From a virus, in the IMG/VR virus record IMGVR_UViG_3300048026_000549, positions 1-62,667 of that record: a DNA stretch of 62,667 nucleotides, one strand, 5' to 3'. This document shows, one piece after another, positions 48,804 through 56,370 of this stretch; the stretch's first letter is position 1; each line of letters starts with the position of its first letter. Under the pieces are notes generated by a model. The model was not told the origin of the DNA. It did not search any database and was given only the letters and a program-made list of their open reading frames with translations. A program made the position numbers and the translations under genes.

Positions 48804-49462
48804 TGTATTACCTTCTGTTGTGTTTTGTTTTGTCCTTTCGGAAGTGCTTGGTTGTCGTTAATGCGAATCTCATTCGTCACAACGATGTCATTGTTGACAA
48901 TGATGTCCAAGTGTTTGTCTGTTCTTCTCATACCGCTCGGCAGTATATAGTCACTGCGCTTGCTCTTGGGTGGCCACTTGAAGCCACGGACAGGCACAAT
49001 ACCATAAGCGATTGCGGCACGAGTATAACTGTCATGTAGTGTGAATTTGCATCGAGCCAATAGCCTACCGAAGCCAATGTCATTGACATTGACCTTGATG
49101 AAAGCGTTGGCGAGAGCAAGGGGAATAGGAGAGAGGGCACTGTGTGCACGGTCACGGTCAGCCCAGCATAGGGCGGCTCGCATCTTGCGGGAGAAGTCTT
49201 CCTTCGCTACTCGAGAGCGTTGGTCCACGATAACACAATCATCACTCTTCTTGGTTAGCCGTGGCATCTTACTACTCACGACCACCATGCGATGTGGTAC
49301 TACCTGCGCCCAGTACAGGGCATCGCTCTCAGTGAACTTGTCCGTGTGGAAAATGTAGGTGGTGTTTGGTTGGGTGGGGGAGATTGTCATTTGACCGTAC
49401 ATAACGAAGTAGTCCCCGGTGCGGTATTGTGTGTCGTCTGTTGTGAAAATTATTACTCCCAT
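48794..49462 (-). CDS. 222-aa hypothetical protein
   Basis: From ATG at 49462 after GGGGTTGAACAC; overlaps the preceding stop by 10 nt. Alpha/beta N-terminus (MGVIIFTTDD..GDYFVMYGQM), RMVVVSSKMPRLTK near 58, helical middle, then a conserved-looking RLLARCKFTLHDSYTRAAIAYG. Not recognised. It lies near the clamp loader gene, so a second clamp-loader subunit is conceivable; no evidence beyond place. A TATATACTGCCGA box occurs inside it (48943-48955), probably serving the downstream gene. Confidence 0.65.
   Translation of the reverse strand: MGVIIFTTDDTQYRTGDYFVMYGQMTISPTQPNTTYIFHTDKFTESDALYWAQVVPHRMVVVSSKMPRLTKKSDDCVIVDQRSRVAKEDFSRKMRAALCWADRDRAHSALSPIPLALANAFIKVNVNDIGFGRLLARCKFTLHDSYTRAAIAYGIVPVRGFKWPPKSKRSDYILPSGMRRTDKHLDIIVNNDIVVTNEIRINDNQALPKGQNKTQQKVIQWI
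48943..48955 (-). promoter_or_regulatory. Internal promoter before GGCT-like gene
   Basis: CTATATACTGCCGAG on the minus strand, the PolB-type box, inside the 222-aa gene and about 145 nt before the ATG at 48803. A shortened in-frame product from ATG 48932 is too close to the box for leaderless start. Confidence 0.5.
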
Positions 49463-49725
49463 GTGTTCAACCCCGATGAATTTGTTAGTGCCCAGTGAAT
49501 CAATCGGCGCATTTGGTGCGGGGTCAATCCCCACACCTCACGAATCGACTTCGCAGGGACTTGATAGTCTGCTACAAGCCACTGATAACCATTCGCATTG
49601 TCGGCCAAGACAATGCTTATACCATCCTCGGCCATTGAAGCCGCAAGAGCAGGGAACTCCGACTCATAGATGGGTCGAGTAAAGAGCATGTTGGCACTCT
49701 TACTACGCCATTTTTTCATACTCAT
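49453..49725 (-). CDS. 90-aa hypothetical protein
   Basis: MSMKKWRSKSANMLFTRPIYESEF..: mixed alpha/beta with a C-terminal helix pair (LTPHQMRRLIHWALTN). SD-like GGTGAAGAAG. Not recognised. In the same operon as wHTH proteins and the helicase. Confidence 0.6.
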   Translation of the reverse strand: MSMKKWRSKSANMLFTRPIYESEFPALAASMAEDGISIVLADNANGYQWLVADYQVPAKSIREVWGLTPHQMRRLIHWALTNSSGLNTWE

Positions 49726-49762
49726 TCTTCTTCACCATCCATCATCCAGTCCCACTCACGCT

Positions 49763-50416
49763 TCACTCAATCACCTCGAAGTCTGCGTCGTCGTAGGACA
49801 TGACTGGCGCTTGCATAGTAGCAAGTCGCAATTGGATTTGGTCAAGGTACAGCGGCTCGTTGCGTAGTACCTCGACAAGAATACCCATCATGGCATCGAC
49901 CTTGCGGTCGGCAAGTAGCAATTGGGAATCGACACCGATTTCACTTTTCAATTGACCTACCAATTTCAAGAAGCCTTGTCCTTGTGACAGCAATTTGGTA
50001 GCGTCACCAATCCATTCGGAGGTGAGCCCCTCAGTGACCTTGCGTTGCTCGAGTTCATCAAGCCACGACACGAGTCGCTGGACAAGGTTCTCAGCCACAT
50101 TGAGTGTGCTGATGGACTCATCACGCATCTGCTCGATGTGAGATGCTTCGTTGGGGTCGTATTGCAGGTGTTCATCCATGTGAGTCATGACCGTACCGAC
50201 AGGCCATGAGTACTTCGACTCAAGGAATGTGCTTGTCATTTCACCACGATGAATCTTGACCTCAACATCACGCTTGTTTGCCAGTTGGCACACAGCACAG
50301 TTGTTGTCCTCAATGACCCACTTAAGTGCACTGCTGGCAGAGATTTGTGTAGGTGAGGCGTGAGGCAATTCGGGGTACTCATTTATCCGGTCTTGGATTT
50401 GTCGTCGAGTCTTCAT
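49763..50416 (-). CDS. CxxC-HTH DNA-binding protein, TerS-like
   Basis: 217 aa, coupled by ATGA to the previous gene. Residues 35-85 (CAVCQLANKRDVEVKIHRGEM, then SKYSWPVGTVMTHMDEHL) follow the phage pattern CxxC..R..I...l..G.s...a..y..s...l..H..H. The remaining 130 residues are helical, as in oligomeric small terminases or DNA-binding replication factors. It is far from terL, so the TerS reading is uncertain. Confidence 0.55.
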   Translation of the reverse strand: MKTRRQIQDRINEYPELPHASPTQISASSALKWVIEDNNCAVCQLANKRDVEVKIHRGEMTSTFLESKYSWPVGTVMTHMDEHLQYDPNEASHIEQMRDESISTLNVAENLVQRLVSWLDELEQRKVTEGLTSEWIGDATKLLSQGQGFLKLVGQLKSEIGVDSQLLLADRKVDAMMGILVEVLRNEPLYLDQIQLRLATMQAPVMSYDDADFEVIE

Positions 50417-50682
50417 GCAAGCACACTCCATACCTTGACTCGGTAGTGGTAGGACCGGCCCATCTCGCCATCACCCTGCTGATAAGAACCAACATCGGGC
50501 GTGTGTCCTATGAACCTCGGGTCACGAAGCAGTGCTTGTGAGGCTGACTGGACGCTGGTTGGGCTTCGTCGAGCACTGAATCCCTGCTCGGCAATGTTGT
50601 GTAGGAGAGCACGGGAGGACATCTCGCCGTTGCGTAGGATTTGGATTTTGGCTTGGTCGCACCAAGCAGTGTACCTACCCAT
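50413..50682 (-). CDS. Winged-helix small protein
   Basis: 89 aa; ATG overlaps the previous stop (TGATGG). WCDQAKIQILRNGEMSSRALLHNIAEQGF.. reads as a winged-helix start; then DPRFIGHTPDVGSYQ as the wing. One of three adjacent small HTH-type genes. Function unknown, likely DNA-binding. Confidence 0.6.
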   Translation of the reverse strand: MGRYTAWCDQAKIQILRNGEMSSRALLHNIAEQGFSARRSPTSVQSASQALLRDPRFIGHTPDVGSYQQGDGEMGRSYHYRVKVWSVLA

Positions 50683-50954
50683 CACTCATCACCCGCCAAG
50701 TAGTATTCTTTCACCACATACGGTGACTTAAGTGCGACATCGACCCGAGTCACCAAGACATCTCGGCTGGAGAGCAGACTGCATCGTGCGAGCAATTGCT
50801 GGGCTTGGCGACGGCTCGGGCTATCCCTAAGCAATTTACCAGTCTTGGTGTATCGTACTTGCTCGTGCAGTACACCCGCAGTTGATGGTCCGTTGACCTT
50901 GATGTATTCGATTGCATCCCGTAGGAATCGTTGCTTACCTGTATTTGATTTCAT
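50682..50954 (-). CDS. Winged-helix small protein
   Basis: 90 aa from ATG after CAGAAGGTGAAACA. RFLRDAIEYIKVNGPSTAGVLHEQV is a winged-helix opening, followed by RRQAQQLLARCSLL as a recognition helix region. Sits between the MCM-like helicase and another winged-helix gene, so may help at the origin. Confidence 0.62.
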   Translation of the reverse strand: MKSNTGKQRFLRDAIEYIKVNGPSTAGVLHEQVRYTKTGKLLRDSPSRRQAQQLLARCSLLSSRDVLVTRVDVALKSPYVVKEYYLAGDE

Positions 50955-52294
50955 TGTTTCACCTTCTGTGCGTCGATTTGGATTTTGGCTTGCGGGTACC
51001 CAATGATACACGACACTCCCTTCCGACCCCGACCGGTCTTTGTACTCCTTTCTTCATTAAACCACGGCTGTATTTGTAGGTTGTCCTCAATCCACCGCTT
51101 GGCAGATTGATAATCACCGTTGGTAATCATCCGTGCTACTTCTTTGATAAGGTTGGAGCGTGACATGGCTTGGTTCCAAAACGCTGTCTTGATGAGCCGT
51201 AGGTCGGCATCCATCACAGTGCGGCGCATGTCCAAGCAACGGTCGAGAATGGCTCGGAGTTGAGCAGTCATTTCGATGTGTAGTATGTCCCCTCCCTTGT
51301 AGTAGGGGGACATGATAGCGTAGCCGAGGGCCATGCGACGGAACAAGTCGGCCTCGTGGCTACGGACTTCGGGGCGGAACAACCATTCGTTGAACTCGTC
51401 GTCGAAGCGGAGAGAGGTAGGTGGGTTGGTGATAACCTCAAGAGCACGGTCAGTAAAGAAGTTGCGAATATCATCAGCCATGCCAACGAGTTCGGCTCGC
51501 TCTTGAGGGCTCATGCTTGCTTGCTTGGCCTGTGCCATCTTGAACAGGCGTTCCTTCTCCGGGTTCATCTCGATGTCGATGATAAAGAATCGTCGGTCAA
51601 GACCGGACTCCATCTCAAACCGAGCCGGTTGAGTACCTGCCCACAGTGTGTAGCGAGTGGTGTACTCGACCCAGCCAGCCCGCATGACCTTCTTGACCCG
51701 ACCATTGTCGGTGGAGGTCAGCAGTTGATTCTTGATGTCGGTACTGTGTTCCTTCTTACCAGCATCAGTGATGGATGAAAATTCCTCGAACCCGAGGAAT
51801 CCACCACACATCTCACGAGCGAGAGGACGGCCCATGATGTTCCCGTCTTCGTCAACCGAGCCGAACATACCTGCTTCGGTGATAGAGTTGGGGCCGATGT
51901 CGGTACGGAAGCCCATACCTATGTCAGCGTTGAGTGCGTTGGCAAGCAACCCTGTGCGTGGACTCAAGAACAATTGAATTAGCACAGACTTACCGGACCC
52001 CTTCATACCCCGCATGAGGATATGTAGTCGGGTGTCTGCTACATGGGACATCGGTGTGTAGATTGGTGCGCTATCGTGGCGCAGTATGCAAGCGTCAATA
52101 GCGAAGTCCTTTTCTTCCATAGGGATGAACGGGCAGGTACCGCACTTGTTGAGACCATTGAAGATGTGAGTACCGATGGAACACAGGAAGACTGGCACCT
52201 TGTCGGCCACATCCACATAGTGGTTGCGCTCAACATATTCGGTCATGGCCTTGAAGATGTCCACGGTATCAACCCCACATTCCTTGAGGTGCAT
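50951..52294 (-). CDS. mcm: MCM-like AAA+ replicative helicase
   Basis: 447 aa. N-terminus has CSIGTHIFNGLNKCGTCPF with Cys ligands. AAA+ core: LMRGMKGSGKSVLIQ (Walker A near 97), GGFLGFEEFSSITDAGK (Walker B region near 165, with EE in place of DE) and ESGLDRRFFIIDIEM (arginine finger near 229), an order typical of MCM. C-terminal helical region, then a small wHTH-like end. Shorter than cellular MCM, so the N-terminal DNA-binding part may be supplied by the gene just upstream (52269). Start ATG overlaps that gene by 26 nt. Confidence 0.8.
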   Translation of the reverse strand: MHLKECGVDTVDIFKAMTEYVERNHYVDVADKVPVFLCSIGTHIFNGLNKCGTCPFIPMEEKDFAIDACILRHDSAPIYTPMSHVADTRLHILMRGMKGSGKSVLIQLFLSPRTGLLANALNADIGMGFRTDIGPNSITEAGMFGSVDEDGNIMGRPLAREMCGGFLGFEEFSSITDAGKKEHSTDIKNQLLTSTDNGRVKKVMRAGWVEYTTRYTLWAGTQPARFEMESGLDRRFFIIDIEMNPEKERLFKMAQAKQASMSPQERAELVGMADDIRNFFTDRALEVITNPPTSLRFDDEFNEWLFRPEVRSHEADLFRRMALGYAIMSPYYKGGDILHIEMTAQLRAILDRCLDMRRTVMDADLRLIKTAFWNQAMSRSNLIKEVARMITNGDYQSAKRWIEDNLQIQPWFNEERSTKTGRGRKGVSCIIGYPQAKIQIDAQKVKQ

Positions 52295-53096
52295 CTCGGT
52301 GATTCACTTTTTCGAGGGTCTTCTTGATGTCCTCGAGCATCTCGGTAGTACGAGCGGCTTCTTCTCGAGCCAACTTAAGTGAACGCTTGAACTTGGTCTT
52401 GTTCCACCTACGACCATCGAAGTTCGAGTTGCTCAACACATGCTCATACAGCCTGTGTGCGGCTTCGGCATCAATATCTTCACCACTCTCGTGGCCACTG
52501 AATACGGTGCTTGAACTCAAGCCGAGCCCAGCCGCAAGGGTAGGGAACAACCATGCTGGGGGTGTAAAGAAGGAGTGCAATTCGTTTTGCGTATGTAGCG
52601 TCATGCCAGTGAACTCGTAGGTCTGTACCTCGCTCGGTTTCAACGAGGTGAAGTAGTCGGACTGCATGTTGTCGTGGATGTGTGTGGTCGTTAGGTACTT
52701 GACTGTGACCTCTTGACCAGTTAGTCCACCCCATATATTCTGTATGGCCTTGACAGTATCACGCACCGGTTGGTATGCGTAAATCCATGTGGCCTCGGCT
52801 TCTTCTATGGGCATGATGGGTGTGTGTGGCCACTTGTTAATGTTGATGAAAGCAACATCTTCCACGAAGTGAACAGGCCAGCCCGGAAATTCAAAGTCAA
52901 CGGATTGGTTGAACACCATGTTTTTGATTAGGTGGCTCACGATGTAAGCATCTGCATCCTCTCCTTGAATGAATGCTTGTGCGGCTACATAAGCGGCCCC
53001 ACCGTAGTCATTCTCGGAGTACACCACCACTTGATTGATGTCAAGTGGTAGGTCGCAGTCGTGGTAAATGTCGATTGTTCCTTGTTGTGTTAGCAT
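52269..53096 (-). CDS. Hypothetical protein coupled to helicase
   Basis: 275 aa, start ATG after AGAGGAATTGAT. Alpha/beta N-terminal half with aromatic patches (EFPGWPVHFVEDVAFININ), and a helical, charged C-terminus (KFKRSLKLAREEAARTTEML). Not recognised. First gene of the helicase operon, beside the origin, overlapping the helicase by 26 nt. It could be a helicase loader or a detached N-terminal domain. Confidence 0.65.
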   Translation of the reverse strand: MLTQQGTIDIYHDCDLPLDINQVVVYSENDYGGAAYVAAQAFIQGEDADAYIVSHLIKNMVFNQSVDFEFPGWPVHFVEDVAFININKWPHTPIMPIEEAEATWIYAYQPVRDTVKAIQNIWGGLTGQEVTVKYLTTTHIHDNMQSDYFTSLKPSEVQTYEFTGMTLHTQNELHSFFTPPAWLFPTLAAGLGLSSSTVFSGHESGEDIDAEAAHRLYEHVLSNSNFDGRRWNKTKFKRSLKLAREEAARTTEMLEDIKKTLEKVNHRDAPQGMWG

Positions 53097-53109
53097 ATCA
53101 ATTCCTCTA

Positions 53110-53390
53110 TTGTCGTCAGTACTTAAGCGTTATGGAATTAAGTTGGTAAAGTCAGTTCAACAAACGAAATAAAATCGAGGCACTGCGTGATATTTGCCGG
53201 GTAATAATTTATTTCGTATAGGAGATATTTCAATAAATAGTAATAGTATAGTATAGTACAGTAGTATAGTACACCATTATGTTGAAACCCTTAGACGAAA
53301 TAACTTAATTAGAGCAATATCCTCGCAGTTGCACGGTTTTAATTCGTTTGAAAAAAATACCTAACCAACTTAATTGCGGAACGCTTATAT
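53110..53390. other. Candidate replication origin
   Basis: Markedly AT-rich non-coding block. A 23-bp inverted repeat marks its ends: AAGCGTT-x4-AATTAAGTTGGT at 53125-53147 and its reverse at 53364-53386, 20 of 23 positions matching. Inside are ACGAAATAA at 53164 and 53294, its inverse at about 53209-53217, and tandem AGTATAGTA/AGTAGTATAGTA units near 53243-53272 that should melt easily. The helicase operon starts on one side and a gene of unknown function ends on the other. The arrangement is that of an iteron origin. Confidence 0.6.
53114..53127 (-). promoter_or_regulatory. Helicase operon promoter
   Basis: CTTAAGTACTGACG on the minus strand, a variant of the TATATACTGCCG box, about 20-30 nt before the ATG at 53096. 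It overlaps the left arm of the origin inverted repeat, so initiator binding could control the helicase operon. Confidence 0.5.
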
Positions 53391-54149
53391 CTGCCTCCCG
53401 AATCTTTCGTACAGAAGTGTATCAACCTCAACTGTGCGACTGGAGTGTGGTACAATGATGGCACGACCCATGTGCTTGCCACTTCGGTCGTGACGGTACA
53501 TGGTTTCAGCGACCATCTCGTTGATGTGCTTGGTGACTTTGGCCCGCTCATTTTTGCTTATGCTCTCGGGCTTAATCGGGATGAACTTATGACCCCTATC
53601 ATCCACCCCTGTTATGGTGCAATAGAGGCGCTTCCCGAGGTCTGTTATGCGAATTAGGTACACACCTACCTCGCACACCAAAGAAGGCCGTATATGGGCC
53701 CCGTTCTTATCTCTAAAGACGAACGGTTCTTGGTGACTGCCGTACCCATTCTTGTCGAACACGACCGAGTACGCCTCAACATCACGGCTGAGTACATACT
53801 CGTCAAGCCCGAACACATTAACGATGTCACCATCCTTGTATTGTAGTACGAGGTAGCGCACATCTTCCTGTGCTTCTTCCAAGAAGCCCTGCATTATCTC
53901 ACGCATGGAAGGGATATGCTCACTGGGAGCAAAAAAATCGTCTTCGACCGGTCCTCTCGGCAGAATTTTTTTGGGAAAAATTGAATCCAAGAACTTCCAC
54001 ATGATGATTTTGCTGGCAAAGAGGTGAACAGTATCAGCCTCTTGTAGTGTGAAGATTGGGAATTGCTTGAGTCGGGTTGTTCTCGGGTCACGCACATAGG
54101 CTGTGGCCGACTCGACACGGCATTTGTGTAGGTCAAGCACCGAATACAT
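53385..54149 (-). CDS. 254-aa origin-adjacent protein
   Basis: From ATG after GGAGGGGTGCTG. Alpha/beta: LHKCRVESATAYVRDPR.., then SMREIMQGFLEEAQEDVRYLVLQ, a beta-rich middle and a basic helical stretch near 200-225 (KPESISKNERAKVTKHINEM). Not recognised. Its stop lies at the border of the candidate origin, so an initiator or origin-binding role is a reasonable guess from position alone. Confidence 0.65.
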   Translation of the reverse strand: MYSVLDLHKCRVESATAYVRDPRTTRLKQFPIFTLQEADTVHLFASKIIMWKFLDSIFPKKILPRGPVEDDFFAPSEHIPSMREIMQGFLEEAQEDVRYLVLQYKDGDIVNVFGLDEYVLSRDVEAYSVVFDKNGYGSHQEPFVFRDKNGAHIRPSLVCEVGVYLIRITDLGKRLYCTITGVDDRGHKFIPIKPESISKNERAKVTKHINEMVAETMYRHDRSGKHMGRAIIVPHSSRTVEVDTLLYERFGRQI

Positions 54150-54423
54150 CAGCACCCCTCCACTCGTTGTATGCTTCTATGTCGATACTCCACACGACCA
54201 CTGTGCGTGGTCCGGCTGTTGAATATCCGGTGGCAGTACCTTGTTTGTTGATGCCACCAATGGCCCTCAATTTAGGACCGAATGAGTTGCGGGTCGGTAG
54301 CCAGCGTGTCTTTAGATTGCTGTCTGCCAACCGATTGAATAGTTCGTAGGTCGAAAGCCCTTCGGGATTTGCGACCAAGATTTTTGCTACGATGTCTGCC
54401 AAAATGTATGTGTTTGTTTTCAT
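54133..54423 (-). CDS. 96-aa winged-helix protein with structured leader
   Basis: Begins MKTNTYILADIVAKILVANP; residues 15-60 form a winged helix (GLSTYELFNRLADSN, then FGPKLRAIGGIN), with a beta C-terminus. The start is fixed by ACACAGGAGGATTAAAT. The 130-nt leader can fold in alternative ways around this SD, so expression may be controlled at translation, perhaps by the protein itself. Confidence 0.75.
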   Translation of the reverse strand: MKTNTYILADIVAKILVANPEGLSTYELFNRLADSNLKTRWLPTRNSFGPKLRAIGGINKQGTATGYSTAGPRTVVVWSIDIEAYNEWRGADVFGA

Positions 54424-54552
54424 ATTTAATCCTCCTGTGTTTAGGTGGGAGCAGGTGCACGAAACAAAAGCCCAAACACAAAAGGAGGTAATTGCCGAAG
54501 CAACGAACACAGGATTACACCTGCTCCCTTGTTGTAATATGACCTTTGTCTG
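54424..54552 (-). promoter_or_regulatory. Structured leader with anti-SD elements
   Basis: In RNA order: A GGGAGCAGGTG (54528-54518), B CCTGTGTT (54513-54506), C CCTCCTTTTGTGTTT (54488-54474), A' CACCTGCTCCC (54457-54447), B' AACACAGG with the SD AGGAGG (54441-54431). A pairs with A' over 11 bp. B pairs with B', making a pseudoknot if A-A' is formed. C can pair with the SD and AAACACA instead. Two exclusive ways to hide the SD suggest a switch. Confidence 0.6.
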
Positions 54553-54565
54553 CGCCACTACTTAA
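54553..54565 (-). promoter_or_regulatory. Promoter of the winged-helix gene
   Basis: TTAAGTAGTGGCG on the minus strand, the GTGGCG-type box with a weaker TATA part, placed just upstream of the structured leader. Confidence 0.6.
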
Positions 54566-54567
54566 CC

Positions 54568-54840
54568 TTATTCCGATTTCACCGCCTTTGCTTCCCACAA
54601 TTCCGCTTTCTCGATGCAGTCGGAGCAGGTCGGCGGGGTATGCCCACTTCGGAACAATGTGGGTACTTGACGATGTACTATAAAGTCTGCGGGTCGAGTC
54701 GCCCTGTCTTTCACTCGCTCGAAGTACACAGTGCCTTGAATCATCCCCGCTTGACCGCATAGGTCACACAGTCCGGGCTCATAAGTACAGCGATAACCGG
54801 CACTCGTGATGTAGCCCATGATAATTTTCCTATTCTTCAC
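54568..54840 (-). CDS. 90-aa zinc-finger protein
   Basis: GTG start after GGAGGTGACGGC, overlapping the previous stop (GTGA). Cys pattern CTYEPGLCDLCGQAG near 18-32 and PPTCSDCIEKA near 68-78, a split zinc site around a beta stretch, like HNH-adjacent or treble-clef proteins. Catalytic residues not evident. Unknown. Confidence 0.65.
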   Translation of the reverse strand: MKNRKIIMGYITSAGYRCTYEPGLCDLCGQAGMIQGTVYFERVKDRATRPADFIVHRQVPTLFRSGHTPPTCSDCIEKAELWEAKAVKSE

Positions 54841-55028
54841 GCCGTCACCTCCAATTCATCCACTCGCACGACAATCCCACCGCATGAACAAAGGTCGCCA
54901 TACATCGGCCTTATGTTTCCATCGGTGTTATTCTTGATGTAATCTTCTGTAAAGTCCCACCGACACTTCTCGCATATTATCATGAAGGGTTTCTCTTTCT
55001 TCTCTTCTTTCTTCTTCCAAAATCTCAC
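54837..55028 (-). CDS. 63-aa zinc-ribbon protein
   Basis: GTG start after GGAGGTGATGGC, overlapping the previous stop (GTGA). Starts with a Lys/Glu run, then ICEKCRWDF near 17 and LCSCGGIVV near 44, four Cys ligands. Unknown. Its start context is almost identical to that of the next gene. Confidence 0.6.
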   Translation of the reverse strand: MRFWKKKEEKKEKPFMIICEKCRWDFTEDYIKNNTDGNIRPMYGDLCSCGGIVVRVDELEVTA

Positions 55029-55549
55029 GCCATCACCTCCACGCCTCGCCACCAGTCGGGGGCAGGTGTGCCCTTGTCCCACTTGGCGAACTGCTTGGAA
55101 TGGTAGTAGGCTTGGTAAGCCTTGACCGCATCTGCATCACGATACTCGTCGGGCATGGCCTGTGCGAATGGTGTGAGTGCGGCTTTGGTACTTGGGTACT
55201 TGTCCTTGAACAAAAACACCAAGCCAATCATCGAGTGTATGGGTCGGTCACAGGCGTGTGTTTTGCCGAAGCGTTTGGTATATTCGCCACACAGTGCCAC
55301 TGCGTGTCGAGCAAGCCAAACGAAGTTAGCCTCACTATCGCCAGCCCATACGGTGCATGGGTGGTGAGCGTAGCCACCCTTGTAGGGCTTGCCCGCTTTG
55401 GTGAGGGGCATCTGCTCATCAGTCGCACCATGTCGGCGCAGGGCTGATGCCATCATCTGTGCGGCCTCCACGACCATCTTGGGCACATGCTTGTCGCAGT
55501 GCATGTGAGCCGCAGTAGCAGGGTCAGTGTCAAGTACGAAGATGTTCAT
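55025..55549 (-). CDS. Conserved virus family, MNIFVLD..HCDKHVPKM type
   Basis: 174 aa. MNIFVLDTDPATAAHMHCDK and HVPKMVVEAAQMM at the start, then YAHHPCTVWAGDSEANFVWL, HAVALCGEYTKRFGK, together match a protein family common in marine phages and distantly like pyrimidine-dimer glycosylases. A DNA-repair or nucleotide role is possible but I cannot place a catalytic residue. Start ATG after GAGGTGGGACTG overlaps the previous stop. Confidence 0.6.
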   Translation of the reverse strand: MNIFVLDTDPATAAHMHCDKHVPKMVVEAAQMMASALRRHGATDEQMPLTKAGKPYKGGYAHHPCTVWAGDSEANFVWLARHAVALCGEYTKRFGKTHACDRPIHSMIGLVFLFKDKYPSTKAALTPFAQAMPDEYRDADAVKAYQAYYHSKQFAKWDKGTPAPDWWRGVEVMA

Positions 55550-55782
55550 CAGTCCCACCTCGATGCTTGTTGGTCTGCCCGTAGGTGCTCGAGGTCGTTG
55601 TGGCAATCGTCGCAGATGTACTGGTCACTGTCGTGGTAGTCGTCTGCACAAATGGCACACTGCTCGCCATCATCCCAGTTCTTGTCGGGCATTGACTCGT
55701 GTAGTGCTTCGGTCGCACACTGCTTGCAGTGCAAGACGCCCTCCATAGCGGGCTTGTGCTTGAGTGGCTTGCGGCACTTCAT
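55549..55782 (-). CDS. 77-aa multi-CxxC zinc protein
   Basis: MKCRKPLKHKP..HCKQC near 19-22, CAICADD near 43-46, ICDDCHND near 56-60: three Cys pairs with His, probably two zinc sites. Acidic C-terminus. Start ATG overlaps the previous stop (ATGA). Unknown. Confidence 0.62.
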   Translation of the reverse strand: MKCRKPLKHKPAMEGVLHCKQCATEALHESMPDKNWDDGEQCAICADDYHDSDQYICDDCHNDLEHLRADQQASRWD

Positions 55783-55934
55783 GCAGTCACCCCCCATGAT
55801 GCGTCGAGTGTGCAGTGGTAGCATGCTCGCTCGTGTTCGGTCGGTATCACTGCGTCGTCGCACAGTGGGCACAGCATCAGTTGCTTCGATGCCAGTACTC
55901 GCTTCACAAAGTATTTTGTAATTCGGTTGGTCAT
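55779..55934 (-). CDS. 51-aa zinc protein
   Basis: MTNRITKYFVKRVLASKQLML then CPLCDDAV..ACYHC, a CxxC pair and a second CxxC about 15 residues on. Start ATG after AATGGAGGCAACACACA, downstream of a TATA promoter at 55964. Unknown. Confidence 0.58.
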   Translation of the reverse strand: MTNRITKYFVKRVLASKQLMLCPLCDDAVIPTEHERACYHCTLDASWGVTA

Positions 55935-56110
55935 TGTGTGTTGCCTCCATTTTGGTTGTGTGGGCCGCCCCCATATATATGTTTCTGCGCATCCATCATT
56001 CGCTGAGTGAGGATGTCGGCCACTGAATCGTATTCGAGTGCTCGTAGGCACTTGATTGCGTCGATGAGCACATCTGTGGTGTTCATGAGCGCCTCGAGTG
56101 TCGGGTTCAT
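55931..56110 (-). CDS. 59-aa helical protein overlapping a promoter
   Basis: MNPTLEALMNTTDVLIDAIK, helical, ending IYGGGPHNQNGG. The start overlaps the previous stop (ATGA). Its last 15 codons run through the TATA box and leader of the next gene and end at the next start, so the C-terminus may be constrained by the promoter. Confidence 0.5.
   Translation of the reverse strand: MNPTLEALMNTTDVLIDAIKCLRALEYDSVADILTQRMMDAQKHIYGGGPHNQNGGNTQ
55964..55981 (-). promoter_or_regulatory. TATA promoter
   Basis: CATATATATGGGGGCGGC on the minus strand, TATA followed by a G-run as at 57155, 58738 and 61691. Starts the transcript for genes from 55934 downward. Confidence 0.65.
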
Positions 56111-56370
56111 ACAATCACCCACTTGCCTTCGACCTTGCGTACACACTTGGCCAGTTCGTCCCAGCGTTCCGCTTCTGCTTGGAACTCACTTGCTTTCTCA
56201 GCCGCTTGGTACACCATCGGCTTGGTGATGTTAGCACACTGTCGCTCGACCCACTTCTCAATGTCCTTCATGCGACCACGCCAGTGCTTTGCTCGCTCAC
56301 GAGCGTGTGCCTTGACATTGACATCTGCATCGAGGCGTGAGAGCATGTCCCACATCGGTATCGAGTTCAT
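56107..56370 (-). CDS. 87-aa helical protein
   Basis: MNSIPMWDMLSRLDADVNVK.., strongly charged and helical, with coiled-coil character at 25-75. ATG overlaps the previous stop (ATGA). Unknown. Confidence 0.55.
   Translation of the reverse strand: MNSIPMWDMLSRLDADVNVKAHARERAKHWRGRMKDIEKWVERQCANITKPMVYQAAEKASEFQAEAERWDELAKCVRKVEGKWVIV

Noticed and set aside
48794-48932. Short C-terminal isoform of the 222-aa protein from the internal TATA box
   Set aside because: The in-frame ATG lies only about 12-15 nt from the box, too close for the leaderless spacing seen elsewhere; the promoter more likely serves the GGCT gene.
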